Source: Micromonospora radicis
Lineage (GTDB): Bacteria > Actinomycetota > Actinomycetes > Mycobacteriales > Micromonosporaceae
Reading direction: 5' to 3'
Length of the DNA stretch: 64,000 nt
Assembly (NCBI RefSeq): GCF_003583405.1
Contig: NZ_QXEC01000005.1
Coordinates: forward strand, 186,001-250,000
Below the pieces are notes generated by a model. That model did no database searches. It was given only the letters and a program-made list of their open reading frames with translations, and was not told the origin of the DNA. Made by a program: the position numbers and the translations under genes. Of this stretch, positions 15,097-23,304 are shown one piece after another (the stretch's first letter is position 1; each line of letters opens with the position of its first letter).

Positions 15097-15525
15097 TCAC
15101 TGGGAGGTACGGCTGGTCACACACTCGGGGCAGGTGCCCCAGTAGACGACCTCCGCCTCGTCGACCACGAACCCGCGGTCGTCGGAGGCGGTCAGACAGG
15201 GAGCGTCGCCGACGGCGCACTCGACGTCGGCGATCGCGCCGCAGGAGCGGCACACGACGTGATGGTGGTTGTCCCCCACCCGCGACTCGTACCGTGCGAT
15301 GGCACCGGCCGGCTGGATGCGTCGCACCAGACCGGCGTCGGTGAGCGCCCGCAGCACGTCGTACACCGCCTGGTGCGACACCGTCGGGTGGTCGGCCCGG
15401 ACCAGGGCGATCACCGTGTCGGTGTCGACATGCGGGTGGTCACGCAGCGCGGCGAGCACCGCCAACCGGGGTCGGGTCACGCGCAACGAGACCGCCCGAA
15501 GCTGTGTCTCGAAGTCGGACGCCAT
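15097..15525 (-). CDS. furA: Fur-family repressor of katG (FurA type)
   Basis: The protein has 142 residues: an N-terminal winged helix ('LRVTRPRLAVLAALRDHPH') and a C-terminal metal domain with HHHVVCRSCG and the late pair CPEC. Its place directly before katG matches mycobacterial and streptomycete furA-katG operons, where the protein represses the operon until peroxide or metal loss releases it. The ATG at 15525 is chosen because a -10 box lies 6 bases before it. The mycobacterial furA mRNA is likewise leaderless. Confidence 0.88.
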   Translation of the reverse strand: MASDFETQLRAVSLRVTRPRLAVLAALRDHPHVDTDTVIALVRADHPTVSHQAVYDVLRALTDAGLVRRIQPAGAIARYESRVGDNHHHVVCRSCGAIADVECAVGDAPCLTASDDRGFVVDEAEVVYWGTCPECVTSRTSQ

Positions 15526-15531
15526 GCCGCG

Positions 15532-15567
15532 ACCATAGCCCACTCTTTTGGAATCAATCAAGTTTTG
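15532..15567 (-). promoter_or_regulatory. furA-katG promoter and FurA operator
   Basis: On the minus strand, TTGATT (15556-15561), an 18-base spacer and TATGGT (15532-15537) form a promoter that starts at the furA ATG. The AT-rich stretch around the -35, CTTGATTGATTCCAAAAGAG, resembles the known mycobacterial FurA box of the form CTTGACTNATTCCAGAAAAG. Confidence 0.7.
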
Positions 15568-15781
15568 CCGCGACTTCACTCCGGCGGGCGTGTCGACGTC
15601 GCCCCGCCCCCGACCCGGCGGGAAGGCCGCGGGCAGGACGACATCGCCGAACGGACATGCCGCAACAATACGTGCGATCCGCCCAACAACCTCACCGACG
15701 GCCCACGTCCGTCGGCCTGGCGCTGGCTCGGCCTTGCCACCATCGTGATGACATCGATGCCGTCCACCGAGAGGCTTTGGG

Positions 15782-16636
15782 ATGAACGACGAGTCACCGT
15801 CCCGTAGGCGGTTCCGCGAACTGGCCCTCGTGGGGATCGCGGCCCTGGTGTCCGCCTACGTCGCCTACCTCTTCGCACCGGTGATCCAGCAGCGCGAAGA
15901 GGACGCCAAGGATCCGGTCAAGCTCGGCGAGCCGGCGTTTCACGTCGAGGTACGCGAGGCCTACAACCAGGCCGACGACGGCATCCACTGGGTGTTTCCC
16001 GAACGACTCCCGGTGGAATCGTTCGCACCCCTGTCCCCGCCCGGCGGACCAGCCGAGCTCACGGAGGCCGAGCGCGGGAAGGACCCGGAACGGCTACTCG
16101 GTGAACTCGGCGGCTCCCGGGTGGGCTGGAACTGCGACGGCGCCGACTGCGTCGCCGTATCGCGCTACCACGTGACCCTCACCGGCAACCGTAAGCAGCC
16201 CGTCCAGATCCGGTCGATGCGCGCCCAGATCCTTGCGGAGCACGCGGCGCCCAGCGGCACGCTACTGGCCATCCCGCCGCAGGGCGGCGGTCCCGCCGAC
16301 GTGATCTACATCGACCTCGACGCGGACCGCAAGGACGCCCGCACCGTCGACGAACGCAACCAGCCCACCACGCGGATCTTCACCGACGTCGAGAACCGGT
16401 ACGCCGAACAGGGCGAGCCGCTCACCCTCATCGTCATCGCGACGACAGCCCGGCCCGTGGTCGTCGAGTGGGAACTCGTACTGGAGTTGACACAGGACGG
16501 CACCCGGGAAACGGTCACGGTGAAACTGGACTCGGGGCGACCGCTGCGGACCATCGGCTGGCTGGCCGTACCGAGGTACGACGTGGTCTACGTACGTGAC
16601 TACGCCCGCGACGCGATCGTCGAGCAGCAGCCCTAG
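15782..16636 (+). CDS. membrane-anchored extracytoplasmic protein of unknown function
   Basis: The protein has 284 residues with one N-terminal transmembrane helix (about 13-33) after a short basic segment, then a soluble, beta-rich-looking domain outside the membrane. One close Cys pair (WNCDGADCVA) could form a disulfide. GAGAGG precedes the ATG. No family is recognised. Its stop is 6 bases from the end of the convergent gene, another exported protein, and a lipoprotein gene follows, so the three may form an envelope gene group. Confidence 0.6.
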   Translation: MNDESPSRRRFRELALVGIAALVSAYVAYLFAPVIQQREEDAKDPVKLGEPAFHVEVREAYNQADDGIHWVFPERLPVESFAPLSPPGGPAELTEAERGKDPERLLGELGGSRVGWNCDGADCVAVSRYHVTLTGNRKQPVQIRSMRAQILAEHAAPSGTLLAIPPQGGGPADVIYIDLDADRKDARTVDERNQPTTRIFTDVENRYAEQGEPLTLIVIATTARPVVVEWELVLELTQDGTRETVTVKLDSGRPLRTIGWLAVPRYDVVYVRDYARDAIVEQQP

Positions 16637-16642
16637 CCACCG

Positions 16643-17671
16643 TCAGGGACGCCCGGCGTAGTGGACGAGCGCCACCTCCCGCCGGATCGGTACCGGATCG
16701 CCGCCGTCCGCGGCGGCGGCGAGCATGGTCCGCAGGGTCCAGAACGGCGAGCTTCGGTCGAGGAGATCCTCGCCGTGCGCCTGGACAGCCAGCCCGTGCT
16801 CGCCGCACCAGTACTGCGAACTGAACGGCTCGGGCAGCGGTGGCGCCGGGCCGCCGGTACGCCGCGTACAGATGGTCCCGTCGCGTAGCTCGATGGCCAA
16901 CGGCTCGCGTCGCGCCTCGGGCAACGGCTCATATCGCGGCAGCGCCTGACGCACGCCGAAGCGGTACAGCCGGTTGTCGCCCGGCCGGCCGCACAACACC
17001 GTCGCCCGGTTGGTTTCGATCCAACATGCCTGGGCGGAGGCCGCGGTGGGTCCGCACGAGACGATGTCGGACGCCGTCGCCGCGAAGGCAGAACTGCAGG
17101 AGTCCAACAGAAGCTCAGTGCCCTGGTCGACCACGACGTGACCGGCGGCCGGACGGCCGTCGCGGGTGACCGGAACGAACTCGACGACCTCGGTGCGGTC
17201 CCTGGTCGGGCGCCCGGTCGCCGCGACGCCGAACCGCCCGCAGAAGGCGAGGGCCGACGCGTCCCTGGCGTCCGAGGTCGTCACGCAGACCGCGGTGTCC
17301 GGGCCCGGGGAGCGCGGAGTGCATTCGGTGACTCCGGCGCCTTCCCGGCAGCCCCAGTAGAGGAGCACCGTCCCCGGTGTGACGACCCCGGTGAGTACCG
17401 CCGCCCGGAGGGGCGCTCCCCGTCGCTGGGTCACCGTGACCACCGGCAGGCAGTCGTCCAACTCCGGGGCCTCGACACAGTCGCCGTCCAGTTCACCGTG
17501 TACGGCGATCTCCGCAACGACCGAGGACGCCACGATCCGTACGAGCTGCGACCGGGCTTCCGCCGCCCCGGTGAGCAGCCGCAACCCGACTCCCCCGGCC
17601 GCGGCGAGCACGACCACCAGCGCGATCGTCAACAGCAGGCGCGGTCGACCGGACCCTCGACTCGGCGACAC
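16643..17671 (-). CDS. Cys-rich exported protein with N-terminal membrane anchor
   Basis: The protein has 342 residues if started at the GTG at 17671, which follows GGAGGG; ATG 17701 is an alternative. It has a hydrophobic helix at about residues 10-30, then about 310 residues with many Cys placed in loops (for example DGDC, DDCLP, YWGCREG, TECTP, AFCG, QACW, VLCG, TICT, QYWCG), which suggests several disulfides outside the membrane. No family is recognised. It is tail-to-tail with the preceding membrane-anchored protein. Confidence 0.6.
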   Translation of the reverse strand: MSPSRGSGRPRLLLTIALVVVLAAAGGVGLRLLTGAAEARSQLVRIVASSVVAEIAVHGELDGDCVEAPELDDCLPVVTVTQRRGAPLRAAVLTGVVTPGTVLLYWGCREGAGVTECTPRSPGPDTAVCVTTSDARDASALAFCGRFGVAATGRPTRDRTEVVEFVPVTRDGRPAAGHVVVDQGTELLLDSCSSAFAATASDIVSCGPTAASAQACWIETNRATVLCGRPGDNRLYRFGVRQALPRYEPLPEARREPLAIELRDGTICTRRTGGPAPPLPEPFSSQYWCGEHGLAVQAHGEDLLDRSSPFWTLRTMLAAAADGGDPVPIRREVALVHYAGRP

Positions 17672-17710
17672 CCGCTCATCCCTCCGCCCGACTCCCGTCA
17701 TCCCGGACGG

Positions 17711-17766
17711 CCCGCATGACTCAGCAAGACCCGCATGACCCAGCAAGACCCGCAAGACCCGCAAGG
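17711..17766. repeat. short tandem repeats before lipoprotein gene
   Basis: Two 19-base units (CCCGCATGACTCAGCAAGA and one variant with T to C) are followed by two 9-base partial units CCCGCAAGA/G. They lie in the divergent gap between the Cys-rich protein and the lipoprotein gene. Confidence 0.75.
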
Positions 17767-17849
17767 CGACGATCGGCCGATGGCGCGGTCCCGGGCCTGT
17801 CGAGACAGTTACATCGAGCTTAGTCGAGCTTGTCCCGAGAGGTGGCACG

Positions 17850-18599
17850 GTGCGAGTCGGGTTTCGTCTGGTGGTTGCCCTCTCCGTGGCGGTGATATCG
17901 CTCGGCGCTGTCGCCTGCGACTCCCCGGCGCCGTCGGCGACCGCCCCGGCGGCCGGCACCGCGACCGTCGAGGTCTACCCCGAGCGCCACCGAGGCCCCC
18001 ACGGGTCGGTGTTCCTGGTCGTCCGAGGCGCGGAGCCGTGCCGACTTCCCGCCGGGATGGAAAGTACGTCGGACGAGGCCGGCCGCGGTGTTCGGATCAT
18101 CCGCGGCGCGACCGTCGTCTACGAGAGTGGCCGACCGAAACGCGGGGGCTCCTACTGGTGGCCACGCGTGGCGTACGCCAACCCGCACGATCTCGTGGTG
18201 CGGCTTCCCGCCAACGCCTCGGGGGAGCCGGACAGCCACGTCCGGGTGGAGTGCTTCACCGAGGAGGCCGCCTGGGTGCTCGGCGCGGAGGTGACCTTCC
18301 CGACGGCGGTCGACGGCTCCGCCGACTCGAACTGGATCCTCGACATCCCGTTCGAGGACCCGGTCGTGCAGGGTCCACTGCTGGTGGAATGCTTCGGGAC
18401 GTGCCGGGTGGGTGAGCCGTACCCGGGTACCGTCTCGATCGACGGCCGCCCGTTGGTGGAGGCCGACGTCGACAAGTTCCGGTACGAACACCGGTTCCCG
18501 CTGCCCACCGACCTGCCGCCGGGCCTGCACATCGTCGAGTTCGCCGCCAGGGGCCAAGTGTTGAACGCGCCGATCGTGACCGGTTTCGCGGCGGGTTAG
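17850..18599 (+). CDS. lipoprotein of unknown function
   Basis: The protein has 249 residues and starts at a GTG after GAGAGG. A signal peptide ends in the lipobox LGAVAC, so Cys23 or thereabouts is lipidated and the protein sits on the outer face of the membrane. The mature part has no recognised domain; two Cys pairs in the C-terminal half (VECF, VECFGTC) may form disulfides. Neighbouring exported genes point to a cell-envelope role, but nothing shows which. Confidence 0.65.
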   Translation: MRVGFRLVVALSVAVISLGAVACDSPAPSATAPAAGTATVEVYPERHRGPHGSVFLVVRGAEPCRLPAGMESTSDEAGRGVRIIRGATVVYESGRPKRGGSYWWPRVAYANPHDLVVRLPANASGEPDSHVRVECFTEEAAWVLGAEVTFPTAVDGSADSNWILDIPFEDPVVQGPLLVECFGTCRVGEPYPGTVSIDGRPLVEADVDKFRYEHRFPLPTDLPPGLHIVEFAARGQVLNAPIVTGFAAG

Positions 18600-18733
18600 C
18601 CATGCGGCGGCCGGGCCCACCGGACGGCGTAGGCCGCGTCTGGCCGGATCTGCCGACACGGCGACCGTGCCGAGCACGATCGCCGAACCGATCCGACCAC
18701 TCGCCAACTGACCGTCACCTATATCGACGTAGG

Positions 18734-19294
18734 TTACTCGTCGACGGCGCCGGGGCGTGGCCCCGGCGGTCCGCTGCCGGGGCGGCCGAGCAGCCGGTGG
18801 TACACGTCCAGCCCGTCCGGCACCCAGTCCCACTCGGTGAGCCGCCGGGCCAACTCATCCTCGGTCAGGAACGCGTACCAGTCGACCTCCTCCGGCTGCG
18901 GGTTCACCACCGCCGGGCAGCGCACCTCGTACACGAAGGACCACCAGGTGTGCTCCGCGGACTCGTAGCAGAACTTGAACCGGGGTACCGGCGCGGGCAG
19001 GCCGGACACGCCCAGTTCCTCCTCGGCCTCACGCAGCGCCGCCTCGTCGTACGACTCGCCCGCGCCCACCACGCCGCCGACGAACATGTCGTACCGCGAC
19101 GGGAAGACCAGCTTGCCCGCCGTCCGGCGGTGCACGAAGATCCGCCCCGTCGCCTCCCGCGCCAGCACGAACACGCAGCGGTGGCGCAGCCTGCCGGCGT
19201 ACGCCTCGCCGCGCCGGGCCTGCCCCACCACCCGGTCCCGCTCGTCGACGATGTCCAGCAGTTCGTCGGCCGAACGCCCCGAATGATCGTCCAT
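18734..19294 (-). CDS. Nudix hydrolase
   Basis: The protein has 186 residues. The Nudix box GxVGAGESYDEAALREAEEELGV (about residues 74-97) fits GX5EX7REUXEEXGU fully. The N-terminal part 'DIVDERDRVVGQARRGEAYAGRLRHRC' is like the YfcD/isopentenyl-diphosphate isomerase-like subgroup. Members cleave nucleoside diphosphate derivatives; the substrate is unknown. The gene starts 9 bases after the nitroreductase stop and also has a -10-like TAGCCT (19301-19306), so it may be both co-transcribed and leaderless. Confidence 0.85.
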   Translation of the reverse strand: MDDHSGRSADELLDIVDERDRVVGQARRGEAYAGRLRHRCVFVLAREATGRIFVHRRTAGKLVFPSRYDMFVGGVVGAGESYDEAALREAEEELGVSGLPAPVPRFKFCYESAEHTWWSFVYEVRCPAVVNPQPEEVDWYAFLTEDELARRLTEWDWVPDGLDVYHRLLGRPGSGPPGPRPGAVDE

Positions 19295-19303
19295 GTCCGC
19301 AGG

Positions 19304-19948
19304 CTAGTGCAGGTGGTGGCCCCACTGGCCGCGGTGGATGACCGTGTCGGGGTCGCGGCGTCGTCGGGTGGTGGCGGAGGTCTGCCCCGGCAGATCCTCG
19401 GCCCGGTAGCCGATGCAGATGGCGCCGATCGGTGCGTACTCGTCGGGGATGCCGAACTCGGCCTTGAAGGCGGCGGTGTGCGCGGGCACGTCGACCTCGG
19501 GGGTGAAGTCGTCGCCAGCCTGCGGGGTGATGCCGAAGAAACACGCGCCGAGGCCCTCGTCGACCGCCGCGAGCAGCATCATCAGCGACGCCATCCCGGT
19601 GTCGATGTACCAGTACGGGGCCGGCCAGCGGGCCTCGGCCCGGTCCCCCCAACCCTTGTCGGCCTCGGCGTACCGGGCGAGGTAGGCCGCCTTGTGCGCC
19701 AACGGCACCACCACCAGCGGCGCGTACTGCATGGTCGGAGTCTGGGCGACCCGGGTCGGGACGTACGGCCAGAACCTGGCCCGGTCCGCCGGGTCGGTGA
19801 GGGCGAGGAAGGCCCAGCCCTGCGAGAAACCGGCCGACGGCGCCCGCAGCGCACTGGCCAGGATCTTCTCCACGACCTCGGGACTCAGCGGCCGGTCGGC
19901 GTAGTGCCGCACCATCCGACGGCGGCGGATCACCTCTGCGAACTCCAT
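19304..19948 (-). CDS. nitroreductase family protein
   Basis: The protein has 214 residues, starting MEFAEVIRRRRMVRHYADRP, the FMN-binding N-terminus of the family, with 'LRAPSAGFSQGW' and a C-terminal 'GYRAEDLPG'. These flavoenzymes use NAD(P)H to reduce nitro compounds, quinones or related substrates; the subgroup with the long middle ('WYIDTGMASLMMLLAAVDEGLGACFFG') is common in actinobacteria. The ATG at 19948 follows AGGATCGG. It is the first gene of a probable pair with the Nudix hydrolase. Confidence 0.85.
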   Translation of the reverse strand: MEFAEVIRRRRMVRHYADRPLSPEVVEKILASALRAPSAGFSQGWAFLALTDPADRARFWPYVPTRVAQTPTMQYAPLVVVPLAHKAAYLARYAEADKGWGDRAEARWPAPYWYIDTGMASLMMLLAAVDEGLGACFFGITPQAGDDFTPEVDVPAHTAAFKAEFGIPDEYAPIGAICIGYRAEDLPGQTSATTRRRRDPDTVIHRGQWGHHLH

Positions 19949-20100
19949 GCCGCCGATCCTGCCACCCGCGGACGTCAAGCCGATCACCAGGCAGGTTCGG
20001 CCGGCGTCCAGCTTCGTCCGGATCCGTCAACGGCCTGCGCGTACGGCCGACCCTGTGGTGACGGCACCGCGGGGTGCCGGATCACGGAGGGGACCCGGCG

Positions 20101-20388
20101 ATGCAACCCTGGAACGCACAACAGTCCGCCCAGCAGGCCGCCAACACGGCTCACGAGGCTCACCGGTCGGCGATGCGGCACGCGGGCGACGCCGCCCAGC
20201 GAGCCGCCCAGCACGCCGCCGAGCAGGCCCGCGCCGGCCACCGACTTGGCCCGCGCCACCACCAGCCGCCGCCGCGGTCCGGTGGCGGCTTCCTGACCGG
20301 GCTGGTCAAGTTCGTCTTCTTCCTGGTGTGGCTGGCCGTCGTCGCCGCCCTCCTGCCGGTCGCGTTGGAGCTGCTGCGCAACCGGTAG
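20101..20388 (+). CDS. small Ala/His-rich protein with C-terminal membrane helix
   Basis: The protein has 95 residues; the ATG at 20101 is 8 bases after GGAGGGG. The first 55 residues are helical and rich in Gln, Ala and His ('AQQSAQQAANTAHEAHRSAMRHAG'). A basic linker follows, then one hydrophobic helix (about 62-92) near the C-terminus, which would anchor it as a tail-anchored protein. It lies 36 bases before the HerA-like ATPase gene on the same strand, so it may belong to that cluster. Confidence 0.6.
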   Translation: MQPWNAQQSAQQAANTAHEAHRSAMRHAGDAAQRAAQHAAEQARAGHRLGPRHHQPPPRSGGGFLTGLVKFVFFLVWLAVVAALLPVALELLRNR

Positions 20389-20424
20389 CCGGAGCAGCAT
20401 CCGTCGATACGGATTGGAGGGGTG

Positions 20425-23271
20425 ATGGACACCTGGCAAGGTTTCGATCTCCACCGGTTGACGCGGTTGCCCCGAGAGCCGAGGCGGGAGCGCACGGACG
20501 GCGTCGACGCGACGAGCGACACCACCCGGGCGCTGCTCGCCTCGGTGACCGCAGCGCACGCGGACCTGCTCGGCAGCGGTGATTCGGCGGCGGCGTTGCT
20601 GGCCGCGTGGATACGCCGCCCGGACGACCCGCGGGTCTGCTTCGTGCTCGGTGGGCGACCGCACTTCCCGCCGGCCGTCGGCGCCCGGCGCGTGCTGTTC
20701 CCACCGGGGGCCCTCGCCGAGGAGTTGCCCGGCGAGGCGCTCGTCGACCTGCTCGACTCCTTCCCGTATTGGGTACCGTGTGCCGCCCGACCCGACGCGT
20801 TGTGGGGCCCGGCACCGGCGGGCCGGGACGTGCCTCGGCGCGGGTCGTTCGATCGGCACGCCGCGCACCTGCGGGCCGCGTACGGCTGGCTGGTGATCGC
20901 CCGGCCGCTGCCACCACCGGACGTCGAGCCGGAGTTGGACGCGCTGGTCGGCGACATCCTGCCGCTGTCGCGGGGCGAACTCAGCCAGGCACGGCGGGTG
21001 GCGTTGGAGCGCAAGCAGGCGCGGCACCGGGAGCTGAGCCGGGCCCAGGGCGGTGGTGCCTGGCAGCTGCGGGTGCTGGTCGGCGGTACGCAACCGCGTC
21101 AGGCCAGCAGCACCGCCGCGCTGCTGTGCGGGGCGGCGGAACTGGACGGCCTGCCGTACGCGCTGACTCCGGCCGGCCCGCCGACGCACTTCGACCGCGC
21201 CGACGGGGTGACCTTCGTCGGCAGCAGCGAACTCGTCGTCGCGCTCACCCGACCGCCCGCCCGGGAACTGCCCGGGGTGCGGCTTGCCCAGCCGCACACC
21301 TTCGACGTGACGCCCGAGTCGGGCGGTCCTGGAGACCTCGTGATCGGTACGGTCCGCGACGAGGTCGACGCCGACGTCGGTGACCTCACGCTCTCGACCG
21401 CCGCGCTGAACCGGCACACGTTCGTCTGCGGCGCGACCGGGGCGGGCAAGTCACAGACCGTACGGCATCTGCTGGAGCAGGCGACCCGGGCCGGTATCCC
21501 CTGGCTGGTGGTGGAGCCCGCGAAGGCCGAGTACGCCCGGATGTCGGCACGGATCGCCCCGCTCGGCGCGGACCTGGTGGTGCTCCGGCCGGGTGCGGTC
21601 GAGGCGCCACCGGCCGGGCTGAACCCGTTCGAACCGGCGCCGGGCTTCCCCCTGCAGACGCACGCCGATCTGCTCCGGGCGCTGTTCCTCGCGTCGTTCC
21701 AGCAGCAGGAGCCGTTCCCGCAGATCCTCGCCGCCGCCATCGGTCGCTGCTACGAGGAGTTCGGTTGGGATCCCGCGCTGAGCGAACCGACCCGCCCCGG
21801 GCACCAGCCGCGCTACCCGACCCTCGGCGACCTGCAACGGGTGGCCGAAACCGTGGTCAGCGAGATCGGGTACGGCAGGGAGGTCGCCGCCGACGTGCTC
21901 GGCTTCATCCGGGTACGCATCGCCAGTCTCCGGTTGGGCACCACCGGCCGGTTCCTGGAGGGTGGCCATCCGCTCGACTTCGCGGCGCTGCTCGACCGCA
22001 ACGTGGTGCTGGAGATCGAGGACGTCGGCGACGACGCGGACAAGGCGTTCCTCATGGGTGCGATCGTGCTACGGCTCGTCGAGCACCTGCGGATCGCCGC
22101 CCGGGACCGCGCCGGGTCGTCGCTGCGTCACCTGACGGTCGTGGAGGAGGCGCACCGGCTGCTGCGCCGCCCACCGGGCGGCGAGGGGGGCGCCGCCGCC
22201 CACGCGGTCGAGTTGTTCGCCACGCTGCTCGCCGAGATCCGGGCGTACGGGGAAGGGCTGGTCATCGCCGAACAGGTACCGAGCAAGCTGATCCCCGACG
22301 TCATCAAGAACACCGCTGTCAAGATCGTCCATCGGTTGCCGGCGGCCGACGACCGGCAGAGCGTCGGGGCGACGATGAACCTCGACGACGAGCAGTCCCG
22401 CTTCCTGGTGACGCTCACCCCCGGCCAGGGGGCCGTGTTCAGCGACGGGATGGACCGGCCGATCCTGGTCCGGGTACCCGACGGCAGCGCCACGGAACGC
22501 ACCGGACCGCTGCGCGCCGCGCCGGTGTCCGAGGTGATCGGCCGCCGCAGCGGCACCTGCGGGCAGTCCTGCCGCCAGCAGCCCTGCACGTTGCGGGAGA
22601 TGCGTACCGCCCAGCACCGGCTGGCCGACGAACCGCCACTGCTGGTCTGGGCCGAACTCGCCGTCCTCGCCCATCTGGTCGGGCGGGCGACGCCGGTACC
22701 CCGGCCGGACGTGCTCGCCACGCTCACCGCCCCGTCGGTGTTCGCCGCCACCGCCCCGCCGGTGCCGGCCCGGGTGCTGGACTGCGCCGTCTCGCACGCC
22801 GTCGACGACGCCGTGGCGGTACGGTCGGCCGCCCTGCCGGTCGACGTCTCGCCCGCGGACCTCGCGGCACACGTGTCGCTCACCATCCGGCAGGTGCTGG
22901 CCGGGGGACGCCCCGACTGCACCGGTGACGCGCGCCGGTATCTCGCCCGGGTGTACCGCTGGGAGGCCGTCAGACACGCCCTCACCACCGACGACGGAAC
23001 GGGCCGGCATCCCCGCTCGGCCGAGTGGGAGGCCCGATTCCGGCGGCCGATCCCCGGCGCCAGCCGGGCCGAGCAGGCCCAGACCGTCCAGGCGTGGCTG
23101 GTCGCCGAGTCGGCAGCCGAGGCGGACCGCGACAGCGTCGCCTACGGCAGCCGCCGACCGGCGGCCCTGGCGCTGGCGCTCGGCACCGACGTCCATCGGG
23201 CGCTGGACCTGCTCGGCCAGTTCGTCGACGCCGAGTGGGCGGTGAGCACGCTGGTCGCGCCGACAGATTGA
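20425..23271 (+). CDS. HerA-like (DUF87) ATPase, large form
   Basis: The protein has about 948 residues; ATG 20425 is preferred because GGAGG ends 4 bases before it, with GTG 20422 as an alternative. The Walker A motif is GATGAGKS (about residues 336-343). After 'PWLVVEPAKAEYARM', the Walker B-type motif is LTVVEEAHRLL (about 570). The C-terminal sensor region reads 'IAEQVPSKLIPDVIKNTAVKIVHRL', as in HerA translocases. A Cys cluster (GTCGQSCRQQPC) and about 240 extra residues follow. HerA ATPases form hexamers that move DNA or proteins and are common in defence and contractile-injection loci. The next gene encodes a nuclease-ended protein. Confidence 0.85.
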   Translation: MDTWQGFDLHRLTRLPREPRRERTDGVDATSDTTRALLASVTAAHADLLGSGDSAAALLAAWIRRPDDPRVCFVLGGRPHFPPAVGARRVLFPPGALAEELPGEALVDLLDSFPYWVPCAARPDALWGPAPAGRDVPRRGSFDRHAAHLRAAYGWLVIARPLPPPDVEPELDALVGDILPLSRGELSQARRVALERKQARHRELSRAQGGGAWQLRVLVGGTQPRQASSTAALLCGAAELDGLPYALTPAGPPTHFDRADGVTFVGSSELVVALTRPPARELPGVRLAQPHTFDVTPESGGPGDLVIGTVRDEVDADVGDLTLSTAALNRHTFVCGATGAGKSQTVRHLLEQATRAGIPWLVVEPAKAEYARMSARIAPLGADLVVLRPGAVEAPPAGLNPFEPAPGFPLQTHADLLRALFLASFQQQEPFPQILAAAIGRCYEEFGWDPALSEPTRPGHQPRYPTLGDLQRVAETVVSEIGYGREVAADVLGFIRVRIASLRLGTTGRFLEGGHPLDFAALLDRNVVLEIEDVGDDADKAFLMGAIVLRLVEHLRIAARDRAGSSLRHLTVVEEAHRLLRRPPGGEGGAAAHAVELFATLLAEIRAYGEGLVIAEQVPSKLIPDVIKNTAVKIVHRLPAADDRQSVGATMNLDDEQSRFLVTLTPGQGAVFSDGMDRPILVRVPDGSATERTGPLRAAPVSEVIGRRSGTCGQSCRQQPCTLREMRTAQHRLADEPPLLVWAELAVLAHLVGRATPVPRPDVLATLTAPSVFAATAPPVPARVLDCAVSHAVDDAVAVRSAALPVDVSPADLAAHVSLTIRQVLAGGRPDCTGDARRYLARVYRWEAVRHALTTDDGTGRHPRSAEWEARFRRPIPGASRAEQAQTVQAWLVAESAAEADRDSVAYGSRRPAALALALGTDVHRALDLLGQFVDAEWAVSTLVAPTD

Positions 23272-23304
23272 GCCGCCCGCCGACACCCGGGACCGGAGGA
23301 GACC

